NCBI RefSeq assembly: GCF_035083965.1
Contig: NC_089729.1
Span: 13,379,464-13,443,463 of the forward strand
Direction: 5' to 3'
DNA: 64,000 nucleotides
Source: Branchiostoma lanceolatum
Lineage: Eukaryota > Chordata > Leptocardii > Amphioxiformes > Branchiostomatidae
Part shown: piece by piece, positions 12,401 through 23,134 of the stretch
Layout of the letters: every line of letters begins with the position of its first letter
How positions within the stretch are numbered: position 1 is the stretch's first letter
Translations under genes and position numbers: made by a program
The notes under the pieces: generated by a model
Told to the model about the DNA's origin: nothing
Seen by the model: the letters and a program-made list of their open reading frames with translations, nothing else
Database searches by the model: none

Positions 12401-14589
12401 CAAGCTACAGCCCAAGCTTCTTTGTATGTGATTGTAAATATGAATCTTGTTTATTTATACTTTATGTAGTTGTAAACACCTACATGTAATAAGAAAGCCC
12501 CTGTATTTTTCTTGTGTCAATAAAGTATGTGTATTTCTATGACTGACAAAGGTTGAACAGTTATTATTGTAAACTACACAATAGCCTTAGGTATGATGTT
12601 TTTACCAATATTCATTGACCTTTTTTGACAATTTCCTTTCATTTTATCCCTGCAAATGTTTGTAAAATGAGTTTTTTTATTGTCTTAGTATGAGAAAAAT
12701 GTAGGTTGTTGACTTTGTTAACTTCTTCACAAGGGATGACACATTTATATGTACATTTCGTGTTTAATTTTCACTTGAAAGTTCATCTGTGTTGGTAGAA
12801 GTCATTCTGAATCAAAGCTGAACTCCAATTGCCAACGCAAAAATTAAACTTACCCAAATTTTCAACTGATAAACTCTGATATAGTATTTGATATTTAATA
12901 CATATTTGATTGTTTGTCATTTTTTTTCCTGTCAGGTCTGTGAAGAATGGGACCTTAAACGAGGAGGATTTTCCTCAGCTCGGTGCTAACCAGAAAAAGG
13001 CGAATCCTGTGGCTCCCCCGACAGGAAGGTGGATGGGGTCTGAGCCAACTCCAGCGGTGTCAGCGACCCAAAGACTAGCCCAAGACTTTCCACCTCTGCA
13101 GACTCTCAAAAAACGGAGCAATCCCGTTCGGGCAGCTTTACCAGAAAGACGACCACCCTCGGGAAACAACGTGACCCAGAATAAAAGTAAAACAGCGCCG
13201 AAACAAGTTCCGTCTCAAGAGGAGGACTACCCAGCTTTAGCAGCAAACTACGTTCCGTGGAGCAAAGTGCAGGTAGTGCCAACGCAGGACAAGGAAAACG
13301 TGAACAGACGCACCGTTTCTCAGGCACCACCAACGCAAGACGACTTTCCCGCGCTAGCCCCCGCAAAACCAAAAGCCACTCCGCAGTGGACGAAGAAACA
13401 GGCACAGACAAAAACACAAGGTGGCTCAAAGTGGTCCTCTTTAGCTGCCGAGGAATCAGTGAGCAAAAAGAAAAGTTCTGTACAGGTAAAAGAACAAAAA
13501 GCTGAAGAAAAGGTATCTGAAGGGACGGCTAAGAAAAAGAAGAAGAAGAGAAAGAAAAATAAAGGTGGTGGAAGTGGGGAGGAAGATGAAAAGGGAAAAA
13601 TGGAGAGTATGAATGAAGTTACGAACGATTTGAAAGAAGCCATTGGCCCTACTACTACTTTGGTGTCAGAATATGGGGATAGCCGGAATAATACCGCAGA
13701 GTCAGCAAAGCCAACCACTCTGCTATCTGAAGATAATACTCAAAGAGGAGACGGTAACAATACACAAGGCGGGGAGGGTGAGGAAGTTGATGCCCCGTCT
13801 TTTAGTGACATGCCGTCTTTTAGTGACGTGGACTTCCCCAGTCTCGGCTCAGACATCTCAAGTGCCTACTTCAGTACAACGCTACCCAAGGAAGAAATCT
13901 CGGCAGTCTACCGTGATTTGGGGAAAACACCTTCCCAAGGGGCGGGGCCCCCTCCGGGTCTGTCTCAGCTTGCAGACTCACTTATTCAGGTGCAAGTTCC
14001 AGCTTCGTCTGTCACAAAAGCTCCCCCAGGGTTCCAACCGCACACCAGTCCTGAACCCCTTGCCCCTTCTCCCCTTCCACTCCCTCCAGTAGATCCTGGA
14101 CCGTACATCCAGCCAGATGACTTCCAGCAACGCAACCATCAGCTCATGTCCTCCATCATGGAGTGTTTGAAAGGGAACGACAAAATCGGGCAGTTCAAGG
14201 ACTTTTCCAGAAAGTTTCGCCAGGGGGCACTGCCGGCGTCTGAATACTACACAATCTGCTGCAAACTGTTCCAGAAAAGTTTCTCCGCGATCTTCGTCGA
14301 ACTTCTCGTGCTGCTGCCCGACGCTCACAAACAGCAAGAACTGTGGCAGACAGTCACGGCGAGCGGTCGGCAGGGGAGCTGCGACATCAGCTCGCAGTGT
14401 TTGTCGTGTCCGACGTGTCTTCAGATAGTCAAGAACGGTGACTTCAGTACACACACGCAGAAACATAGCCTGGAGGACGATTTCCCAGCCCTGTCGTCTG
14501 TTCTACCTCCTCCTGGTCTGATTCAGGACTTCCCATCTCTGGGAGAACCTTTTGGCACAAAGAAGACATCAGCATGGAAGAAAATGTAA
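3432..14589 (+). CDS. ZNF598: E3 ubiquitin-protein ligase ZNF598 (stalled/collided ribosome sensor), complete, 8 coding exons
   Basis: Exons: 3432–3635, 3758–3870, 5059–5188, 6369–6580, 10196–10428, 11432–11522, 12027–12332, 12936–14589. Phases agree throughout and total 980 codons (human about 900). ZNF598 ubiquitinates 40S proteins on collided ribosomes and works with GIGYF2–4EHP to repress the mRNA. Visible: a C3HC4 RING (C23, C26, C38, H40, C43, C46, C59, C62), then C2H2-type fingers (residues about 110–300, e.g. HPLCEFCDERYVDNDSLLRHL), basic linker, nine DFPxL-like motifs, a Lys-rich stretch (about 625–645), GYF-binding motifs PPPGL (768–772), PPGF (793–796) and PPPGL (954–958), a conserved helical block (about 828–900, EYYTICCKLFQ … ELLVLLPDAHKQQEL) and a C-terminal CPTC…H…H finger. 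The ATG has A at -3. Stop TAA is 14587–14589. Identification is by domain order and strong local similarity. Confidence 0.95.
4385..4482. mobile_element. MITE fragment, same family as 1641–1815
   Basis: It begins GGCTATTGACAGGATGATCC and contains three copies of CTGCTGACAGGAT-like blocks. It lacks the closing inverted terminus, so it looks truncated. It lies in ZNF598 intron 2. Confidence 0.65.
5200..5895. mobile_element. Nested TIR/MITE copies (CAGGGCTCGAAAT termini) in ZNF598 intron 3
   Basis: An inner element (5244–5656) starts CAGGGCTCGAAAT and ends ATTTCGAGCCCTG. It is enclosed by a second, more diverged pair: CAGGGCTAGAAAT at 5200 and ATTTCAAGCC near 5883–5892. The interior is rich in GGTGCACC/GGGTGCAC blocks in alternating orientation. 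No transposase is encoded. The arrangement suggests insertion of one copy into another or an internal duplication. Confidence 0.65.
7936..10190 (-). mobile_element. tRNA-derived SINE, split by a 2-kb TIR element
   Basis: On the minus strand, 10119–10176 resembles a tRNA promoter: A-box-like TGGCCTCGTGGTTAGGG (10160–10176) and B-box-like GGTTTAAATCCC (10119–10130). SINE-like body sequence (AAAGTGCCATTCCCAAGGG at about 10069) continues to about 10026. Body-like sequence (CTTGGGACATGGGACCTCC) reappears at about 7949–8020 on the far side of the TIR element. The head ends immediately upstream of the ZNF598 exon 5 acceptor (AG at 10194–10195). A split SINE is the simplest reading but the left half is a weak match. 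Confidence 0.5.
8021..10025. mobile_element. About 2.0-kb non-autonomous TIR element in ZNF598 intron 4
   Basis: The left end reads TACTCTCATCTCCCAAATAA and the right end is its reverse complement (10005–10025); the match continues inward to AAACRTACC. If the outer TA is the target duplication, the element proper is 8023–10023. Sub-terminal AATAAACRTACC blocks are repeated several times at both ends. No transposase-like frame is seen inside (a 73-codon frame at about 9573–9794 is unremarkable). A TA target duplication would fit Tc1/mariner-type elements, but this is only suggestive. Confidence 0.65.
10401..11070 (+). repeat. Diverged tandem repeat of about 200 bp spanning the exon 5/intron 5 border of ZNF598
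   Basis: The exon 5 end and first intronic bases (CAGAGTGGCTACACAGG … GGGGACGAGG|TGGG … TTTTTTGGCAGTGCCTCGGG, 10401–10466) recur almost intact at 10813–10881. More diverged forms sit at about 10626–10720 and 10950–11040 (GGCTTCTTAGGGAT … GGGACGAG … GGAGCC/TGGATCC). Each unit ends in a related GATATAGCAC-like block. Repeat units therefore carry decoy copies of the 5' splice site. Confidence 0.7.
12334..12540 (+). terminator. Possible intronic stop and polyadenylation site in ZNF598 intron 7
   Basis: If intron 7 is not removed, exon 7 reads through AGG into TAG at 12334–12336 (product 430 residues). An AATAAA hexamer follows at 12519–12524 with a GU-rich stretch behind it (GTATGTGTATTTCT). This gives the layout of a short transcript retaining RING and zinc fingers but lacking exon 8. 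Use of the site is not shown by sequence alone. Confidence 0.35.
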
Positions 14590-15000
14590 CTGTCTTTACC
14601 TCTGTAGACAATGATAAAACTGTTGTTTGTACACTAAATATGATTAAGTTAGATTGCTATAAAAGAAGAAAAGGAGACTGTATGATACATGCAATACTTT
14701 ATCAACTCAGCTGTACATTTGTACGTTCTGCATAATAGAAATTTTTGATGATATTTAGTACCTTGAGTAAGAGAGACTCAGACTAGCTGCTGCAAGTTAT
14801 CTATAGAAAGTTGAATCGCTAGTTTGTTTCACATTCTTTGAAGACTTAACGTTCTTGCTTCTGTTTAGACAATTCCTCCAAGTTAAACTGAATGTTAAAT
14901 GTCAAAAAACCTTGACATGAAACTGGTTTAAAACAATTTTGTTATGAGAGGGCCCAGATTGCTTCCTTGTGGTACTCAAAAATAAATTAGAACAGCAAAG
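14590..15000 (+). terminator. ZNF598 3' UTR with AATAAA
   Basis: AT-rich sequence follows the stop codon. An AATAAA hexamer occurs at 14981–14986 and is the best candidate for the cleavage signal of the full-length transcript. Confidence 0.5.
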
Positions 15001-16728
15001 TCCATGTTGTACGGATACAAAATTAATGCCATAACTGAAAACATGTGAAATCACTAGAGGGCAAAACAAAATACTGCCAGATGTTTAAAACTGAAGAAGT
15101 TTAAAACATGCACTCTGCATATTTGTGTTTGGTTTGAAGAGAATTTGTGATAGCTATTGGCTACATCTTCTGAACAATAGGCTAAGGAATAATCGTGTCT
15201 TTGTTATCTTTCTTGTGCTTCTTTGAGGACATGAAATGAAAAGGAAATTGTTACAGACGCGTTTTGCCTACTTCTTAATATGGCTTATGCATTCAATCCA
15301 ACTATTTTAACCTCCTTGAGAGGCTGTTTGCATTTCAATGGACGGTAGCTCAAGCGTGCACGGCATTTTAATGTTATCGGCAAGTTTTTATGTATACCTC
15401 CGGTATTCTCTTCTGTTAGTTATATACACACTTGATAGGATGTGGGTTTAAACCTTCTCCCTGCTCCCTAACTCTGCAACCAATAGGGAATGGCGTGCCA
15501 AATGGCTACTTATGAATGCTAGAGGATCAGAGGATCTCTAGATGTCCGAAAACACTTGAGCTACGATTCACTGAAATGCAAATAGCTGCGCCTGTCTCCA
15601 TGCTGGTGTCCCTGTGACGTAAACGTTCTATCGTTCAACAGAAAGCTATTACAATAGTTTCCGTATCACCCCTTGTACGCATACGTTCCTCTTTCACTCC
15701 CCAAGGACTTACATACTAGTACTCACAGTACATTAAATAAATACACAGACACGTGTGTAGTTGGGCGTGTGCTCCGGGACACCGCAAGTGCACAACTTTA
15801 ATCCAGAAGTGTCGAAACGCAAAGAAATGAGGGGTAAAACTGGACCGAAACAGAAACGTTAGGAATCGCATAAAACCTTTCGTAAACAAACTCAATAAAC
15901 GTAGGACAATTCCTACCGTTAAAATCTCGGCCGAAACAGAAACGTGTGTAACATTTCAGAACGTACAGAAATAAGGGGCCAAAACTGGACCGAAATGAAT
16001 CCATCAAAACCTTTCGTATCTGAACCCAAAATGTAGGACAATTCCTACGGACAAAAATTGGTCCGAAACAGAAAATAATGTGTAACATATTACAGTAATT
16101 TAATGAAAAATGTCCAGAAATTAAAAGTTCAAAACTGGACCGAAACGGAAACGTATTTTACATTTTTTAGTAATCGCACACGAACTTTCGAAACAAAACC
16201 AAATGTAAGATAATCCCAAATGATAAAAACCTGTGAGATTTAACAGTGCTAGTAGTCGAAACGAAATTCGACAAATCAAAACGATTGTACGGCAAATTCG
16301 AAGTGACATCAAACACAACGTTCAGATTAATCGTAACAACAACACTTTGTTGAAACGCAATTTTTTTAAATAATTTCTCTATCTACAGTGAATTTGCACA
16401 ACTTTGTGTTGTTTGCCAGCCACGCAACCCCTAAAAAAACCTCCGAAATACGAAGGCAAAAAATAGGGGACGTGTACCAGAGCCTTCGAGCCAAACAATA
16501 AATTAAGTTCTCTGGGATTTTTAACTTACGTACAAAAGTCAACAATATATATATTAATCATCTATTAGAATTTCAACACGGGTAACGACTAATATGCAAT
16601 CTCATCAACGTAAAAAACAAGAAAACGTGCGAGTACGTGAACTAAACAATCTGCAAACGCCTATGGATGTTGGTTCAATGATGCGAAACGTTGGGATTTT
16701 TACAAATGCAATTAATGTAAAATTTTAC
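15001..16728. repeat. Intergenic DNA with a degenerate repeat of about 147 bp (three copies, 15836–16200)
   Basis: AAAACTGGACCGAAA recurs at 15836, 15981 and 16131 (spacing 145 and 150 bp), each followed by related blocks (AACCTTTCG, TAGGACAATTCCTAC). Minus-strand frames here (e.g. CFG…RRNCPTF repeats) simply reflect the repeat. No gene is seen in the rest of the interval. Confidence 0.6.
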
Positions 16729-19700
16729 AGCTATTAAAAACGAAGTACTCCTCTTCTTCCCCATACATAACACATCTGCTTTTGAAGATCGGGATACTCC
16801 TCTTCTCCTCCAAACATAACACAGCTGCTTTTGAAGATCGGGATACTCCTCTTCTTCTCCAAACATAACACAGCTGCTATTGAAGATCGGGATACTCCTC
16901 TTCTTCTCCATACATAACACAGCTGCTATTGAAGATCGGAATACTCCTCTTCTTCTCCAAACATAACAGAGCTACTATTGAAGATCGGAATACTCCTCTT
17001 CTTCTCCAAACATAACACAGCTGCTATTGAAGATCGGGATACTCCTCTTCTTCTCCATTCATAACACAGCTGCTTTCGAAGATCGGAATACTCCTCTTCT
17101 TCTCCATACATAACACAGCTGCTTTTGAAGATCGGGATACTCCTCTTCTTCTCCAAACATAACACAGCTGCTATTGAAGATCGGAATACTCCTCTTCTTC
17201 CCCATACATAACACAGCTGCTACTGAAGATCGGAATACTCCTCTTCTCCATACATAACATAGCTGCTTTTGAAGATCGGGATACTCCTCTTCTTCTCCAT
17301 TCATAACACAGCTGCTTTCGAAGATCGGAATACTCCTCTTCTTCTCCATACATAACACAGCTGCTTTTGAAGATCGGGATACTCCTCTTCTTCTCCAAAC
17401 ATAACACAGCTGCTATTGAAGATCGGAATACTCCTCTTCTTCCCCATACATAACACAGCTGCTACTGAAGATCGGAATACTCCTCTTTTCCATACATAAC
17501 ACAGCTGCTTTTGAAGATCGGAATACTCCTCTTCTCCATACATAACATAGCTGCTTTTGAAGATCGGGATACTCCTCTTCTTCTCCATACATAACACAGC
17601 TGCTATTGAAGATCGGAATACTCCTCTTCTTCTCCATACATAACACAGCTGCTATTGAAGATCGGCATACTGCTCTTTTTCTCCATACATAACGCATCTG
17701 CTATGGAAGATCGGAACACTCCTCTTCTTCTCCATACATAGCACACCTGCTATTGAAGATTTGAATACTCCTCTTCTTTTCCATACATAACACAGCTGCT
17801 ATTGAAGATTGGAATACTCCTCTTCTTCTCCATACATAACACAGCTGCATTTGAAGATCGGAATACTCCTCTTCTTCTCCATACATAACACACCTGCTAT
17901 TGAAGATTTGAATACTCCTCTTCTTCTCCATACATAGCACACCTGCTATTGAAGATTTGAATACTCCTCTTCTTCTCCAAACATAACACAGCTACTATTG
18001 AAGATTGGAATACTCCTCTTCTTCTCCATACATAACACAGCTGCATTTGAAGATCGGAATACTCCTCTTCTTCTCCATACATAACACACCTGCTATTGAA
18101 GATTTGAATACTCCTCTTCTTCTCCATACATAGCACACCTGCTATTGAAGATTTGAATACTCCTCTTCTTCTCCAAACATAACACAGCTACTATGTAAGA
18201 TCGGAATACTCCTCTTCTTCTCCAAACATAACTCAGCTGCATTTGAAGATCGGAATACTCCTCTTCTTCTCCAAACATAACACAGCTGCATTTGAAGATC
18301 GGAACACTCCTCTTCTTCTCCATACATAGCACACCTGCTATTGAAGATTTGAATACTCCTCTTCTTCTCCAAACATAACACAGCTGCATTTGAAGATCGG
18401 AATACTCCTCTTCTTCTCCATACATAACACACCTGCTATTGAAGATTTGAATACTCCTCTTCTTCTCCATACATAGCACACCTGCTATTGAAGATTTGAA
18501 TACTCCTCTTCTTCTCCAAACATAACACAGCTACTATGTAAGATCGGAATACTCCTCTTCTTCTCCAAACATAACTCAGCTGCATTTGAAGATCGGAATA
18601 CTCCTCTTCTTCTCCAAACATAACACAGCTGCATTTGAAGATCGGAACACTCCTCTTCTTCTCCATACATAGCACACCTGCTATTGAAGATTGGAATACT
18701 CCTCTTCTTCTCCATACATAACACAGCTGCATTTGAAGATCGGAATACTCCTCTTCTTCTCCATACATAACACACCTGCTATTGAAGATTTGAATACTCC
18801 TCTTCTTCTCCATACATAGCACACCTGCTATTGAAGATTTGAATACTCCTCTTCTTCACCAAACATAACACAGCTACTATGTAAGATCGGAATACTCCTC
18901 TTCTTCTCCAAACATAACTCAGCTGCATTTGAAGATCGGAATACTCCTCTTCTTCTCCAAACATAACACAGCTGCATTTGAAGATCGGAATACTCCTCTT
19001 CTTCTCCATACATAACACAGCTTCATTTGAAGATCGGAATACTCCTCTTCTTCTCCATACATAACACACCTGCTATTGAAGATTTGAATACTCCTCTTCT
19101 TCTCCAAACATAACACAGCTACTATGTAAGATCGGAATACTCCTCTTCTTCTCCATACATAGCACACCTGCTATTGAAGATTTGAATACTCCTATTCTTT
19201 TCCATACATAACACAGCTGCTATTGAAGATCGGAATACTCCTCTTCTCCATACATAACATAGCTGCTTTTGAAGATTTGAATACTCCTCTTCTTTTCCAT
19301 ACATAACACAGCTGCTATTGAAGATCGGAATACTCCTATTCTTCTCCATACATAACACAGCTGCTATTGAAGATCGGCATACTACTCTTTTTCTCCATAC
19401 ATAACGCATCTGCTATGGAAGATCGGAACACTCCTCTTCTTCTCCATACATAGCACACCTGCTATTGAAGATTTGAATACTCCTCTTCTTTTCCATACAT
19501 AACACAGCTGCTATTGAAGATCGGAATACTCCTCTTCTTCTCCATACATAACACAGCTGCTATCGAAGATCGGAATACTCCTCTTCTTCTCCAAACATAA
19601 CACAGCTGCTATTGAAGATCGGAATACTCCTCTTCTTCTCCATACATAACACAGCTGCTTTTGAAGATCGGAATACTCCTCTTCTTCTCCATTCATAACA

Positions 19701-19940
19701 CACCTGCTATTGAAGATTTGAATACTCCTCTTCTTCTCCATACATAACACAGCTGCTATTGAAGATCGGAATACTCCTCTTCTTCTCGACACATAACACA
19801 CCTGCTACTGAAGATAAGAATGCTTCTTCTCCATGCATAACACAGCTGCCATCGAAGATTGGGATGCTTTTCGTCTTTCCCACACATAAGATGCCTACAA
19901 TTAAATATCGGGATTTTCCTCTTCTCTCTTACACAGGAAT
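16729..19940. repeat. 3.2-kb satellite of 49-bp units with higher-order structure
   Basis: About 60 head-to-tail copies of a 49-bp unit (consensus parts: AAGATCGGAATACTCC, TCTTCTTCTCCATACATAA, CACAGCTGCTATTG). Since 49 = 3×16+1, successive units are read in rotating frames and the minus strand stays open for long stretches (49-residue protein repeats with VWRRRGVFRSS and EEEEYSDLQ). Unit variants recur every 196 bp at 17.7–18.1 kb and every 343 bp (seven units) from about 18.09 to 19.07 kb. Occasional 46-bp units exist. Copies decay right of about 19.8 kb. Not thought to be a gene. Confidence 0.95.
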
Positions 19941-20461
19941 ACGCATCCTCTTCAGTTTGACTCATAACACATTTTTTTTTACAATGGGCACATCTAATAT
20001 AGCTTCTTCTTGTACACAAGATGTCAAAAATTGAAGATAAAGCTTAGTATAGTGCATTGGAGCTGCACTTCTCGAACGACGCTAAACAAAATGTGTTGTC
20101 ATGTTGGTGGTTCTTTGATACGTCATAGAACGACATGTGCTTTGTCGACGTCGTAGAACAATCATACTTTTACATTACGAAACGTACACTGATCAGCGTC
20201 AATAAAAGACTTTCACCCGTGCCATTTCTGACATTTTTAGGCAAATTAATTGAACAATTATATTCTCTTAGACCATGGGCAACAAATAGCAAAAGGACCT
20301 GGGAATTCTAGATATGGTCGATATCTAAATCAACTTGCGCAACCACACATCGATCAATGCCAGGGAGGCAAACCATTTAGCAGTCGTTGGGAAGATATTC
20401 GTGCACGTAATCAACGAATTACACTTACAAATACAATCATGGAAAGTGTGATATCAACAAT
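19941..20461 (+). other. Unassigned segment with a 71-codon open frame (20250–20465)
   Basis: Between the satellite and a LINE fragment lies about 500 bp of non-repetitive sequence. A plus-strand frame reads GKPFSSRWEDIRARNQRIT and ends in TAG at 20463–20465, directly abutting the LINE. Composition looks protein-like, but I recognise no family, and no convincing splice acceptor, promoter or partner exon is seen. It could be an exon, a retroposed fragment or part of an unknown element. Confidence 0.25.
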
Positions 20462-20990
20462 ATAGTTGAGGTATATACTCAATGACCTGCAGTGGACCCT
20501 TCTCTCTGAAAGGAGGAGGAACGCCCGCCTCACCTTTTTCTATAAGCTAGTTAATAACCACATCAATATCAATACCGATAGTCTACTGAAACCAGCTCAG
20601 GGGCGCACCCGGGGAAGCCACACGCTCAAATTTCAACCACTTTACGCCCGAACAGACTCTTACAAATATTCATACTTCCCCCGCACCATACCCGATTGAA
20701 GATTTGAATACTCCTCTTCTTCTCCATACATAACACAGCTGCTATTGAAGATCGGAATACTCCTCTTCTTCTCCATACATAACACAGCTGCTTTTGAAGA
20801 TCGGAATACTCCTCTTCTTCTCCATTCATAACACACCTGCTATATGGCGCGGTTGTTACGGCTCCCACCGTTGAGTCTTTCCGCGCCAGGCTGGAGGCCT
20901 GCCCGCCTTAGCCTGGGACCTCCTCCCCCCCCCCCCTTCTTTGCCCCTCGCGGGGTTATCTGGGGGTTCAATAAGTTGAAGTTGAAGTAT
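20462..20990 (+). mobile_element. 5'-truncated non-LTR retrotransposon (CR1/L2-like) 3' end, containing three 49-bp satellite units
   Basis: 20466–20696 encodes the familiar C-terminal tail of invertebrate LINE reverse transcriptases (LLSERRRNARLTFFYKLVNN … ARTDSYKYSYFPRTIPD). The frame then enters three satellite units (about 20697–20843). Downstream, 20846–20905 resumes a LINE-like end (NGAVVTAPTVESFRARLE … CPP, stop), followed by a C-rich stretch and AATAAG/TTGAAG tail. The satellite replaces the segment where such proteins normally read W-N-x-L-P. Confidence 0.7.
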
Positions 20991-21057
20991 AATCAGAAGC
21001 TAGGGGACACAACCTAAGAATAGAAAAAGCAGCTGCCAGAAGCGACAAGAGATTATT

Positions 21058-21944
21058 CAGGCATGCGGCAGCACTTCTGGGATGTCTTGAAAATACTATA
21101 CAGTGTTACTTGTGGCTCTTGATTTTTTTTCTCCAAGTACCTCTGTGCAAGACAATAATTTATGCAAATTTTTATGACGTCATGATGACGTCATCAACAA
21201 TTACAGGGCCACGCCCCTTTTTACAAAAGTGGGTTTTCCTCGCTAACGATCCAATGTACAAAGCTAATATTTTAGGGACAGATGCATAATAATGCCATTG
21301 GTCAATACAGGGGCTCCTTTTTTGATATCTTTCTAAATTAATTTTTGGTGAATTTTTTTCAATAATTTTATGAGAACCTCCTTCTGTGGACCCTCACACA
21401 TTATCAAAGTATCAAAATGCTTATGCCACCCGTGAGAGGCAAGATCAGGTGGTAAACCTCAGAACAGCATTTCTTTTTCTGCCCTATCATATACAGTTTT
21501 GTCAAACTTTTGCTTCTAAAATCATGCTGTAGAGGTAGTATTAATAAAATTGGCATTTAGTAATCGTAAAATGACCCCAAATCACCATTATTTGCTTTTT
21601 TCCCAATCATGCAAGCACTAACAGTGACATACGGGTCAATAACCTCTGCAAACACACTATCTGACAGTCAGAGCAGTGTTTACAGCCAGGGCAGAGAATC
21701 CAGCTTTCCAGAGGGAGGGAGGGAATAGCCAAAATGGAGGCCCCTGATTGGTCAGGCTGTTCCAAAAGGTATCGGCACCCAGCCAGGACGTTGGAAACTG
21801 CAACTTTGCCCTTGAAGTTTGCAGTAAACTGATAACCTATGTAGGAAAATGATGCCAGATAATGAAAATAGACCTATACATCTAACAAATCAGATGGTTG
21901 TTTTGTCTAAATATTTTTGTTGAAAATGTGCTGCCACATGCCTG
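21058..21944. mobile_element. 887-bp element with 17-bp inverted termini
   Basis: CAGGCATGCGGCAGCAC at 21058–21074 and its inverse with one mismatch (GTGCTGCCACATGCCTG) at 21928–21944. The interior has no long frame and includes TGACGTCATGATGACGTCA near 21175. No clear target duplication was found. Treated as a non-autonomous DNA transposon. Confidence 0.55.
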
Positions 21945-22665
21945 TACTCCACCTTAATTCTCGCGAGAGTAAAGTGTACGCACCCTCCTTTATCAGCGCT
22001 GAAACCCGCTCGGGAAATGTTCGGCAAACCCTCCCGGTCTCAGCCCTGATCTTTTGAACGGAGATTTTGGATTCTGGGGGCGTCACTTACAGTTGCTCAT
22101 AAATAATTAATGAGCTAGCCTTAATTGGCACAAAAAGTCGTTAGTTGCTTATGAATAATTAAGTAGCGATGTAAGACGTAAGCTGATTGGCTGATAGCTT
22201 CCCAGCGTCCTTTGCGGCTTTGCAAACCCTCTGATTGGCTGAAAGCTGTTTGGTGGTGACCTCGCCATAACCGTGTTCAGAGGCTCAGAAGGGCAGGGCC
22301 GCTATGGGAGGAAACGAGCGTATCGGGTCTGCTGGGAGGATGAGTGTACGTAGTCGAGTCCTAATAAGGGGACACACCTCAGTTTATTTCGCGGCTTTTT
22401 CGCCTCAGTAGTTCTGAGCTGCCCCACCCCCTGCGCAGCGACCGTCTCTTCCAGGAAATATTTCTCAAGCAAAAAAACCGTACGTTTATGAACTGTGGAA
22501 GTTTGTGGGAAATAGGATATCCATCTCGCTACAAGGTAACGTTTTGTAAAAACCACTAAGTTTGAGTTTCTTCAACACGACATTACAGAACAACCAGTAT
22601 CTTCAAATATTAAACGTAAACTCAATGCAACATAATAAGTGATTACCAAGAATAATTTCCAGAAT
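21945..22665. other. Intergenic, no gene seen
   Basis: GC-richer than its surroundings, with repeated CTGATTGGCTGA/CTCTGATTGGCTGA (CCAAT-box-like, inverted) at about 22180–22245. No splice-consistent coding frame was found. It may contain regulatory sequence or another transposon end. Confidence 0.4.
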
Positions 22666-23134
22666 GATCTAATGGTTGCCAAGACCGTATCCAACTGGCA
22701 GAAGGAGTTATTTTTGCAACCTAATATATGCGATAACTCAAACAGGGAGGAGCATTTCTATTCGATAATGGTCGTCGCTGCCCCTCCTCGATCGTGGTCA
22801 TGTTAACAGCCGTACGAATGGCCGCGGTGCTAATCTTTTTATGACAGATTTCTGGGGCAAACCCAGATACCCGCGCACGTCCCAGTGGGAGGTTCGCGCC
22901 TTGGTTGAGCCTAGTAAAAAGTTCTCACAATAATAGTTTCTTTCACCCATATCGGCGATGTTTGTGGCATCATCAAAACCATTCTTACAAAAAATTCTTG
23001 AAGCGACCTTCGTAACAAATTGACTTTGAAAAATACACCAAGTCTTTTCTGATGGCAAAAAAAAAAATTCTTCTGCCAGTTGGATACGGTCTTCGCAACC
23101 ATTAGATGATCTTAGATCTACTTGGAGATTAGGC
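22666..23134. mobile_element. MITE with long inverted termini (GACCGTATCCAACTGG family)
   Basis: The left arm (22666–22704) and right arm (23070–23111) are inverted copies of about 40 bp with few differences (core AAGACCGTATCCAACTGGCA). Outside the right arm the sequence continues as ATCTACTTGGAGATTAGG (to about 23134). That outer block recurs at three other places in the window. Confidence 0.75.

Noticed and set aside
15798..16318. Possible minus-strand exons with RRNCPTF repeats
   Set aside because: Similarity between them is explained by a degenerate repeat of about 147 bp.
16675..19801. Many overlapping 60–128-codon minus-strand frames (CMEKKRSI…EEEEYSDLQ)
   Set aside because: They arise from the 49-bp satellite read in rotating frames and are broken by stops at unit variants; no start, splice or promoter context.
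16729..19940. CRISPR-like array
   Set aside because: Units are contiguous without unique spacers and the window is clearly an animal genome.
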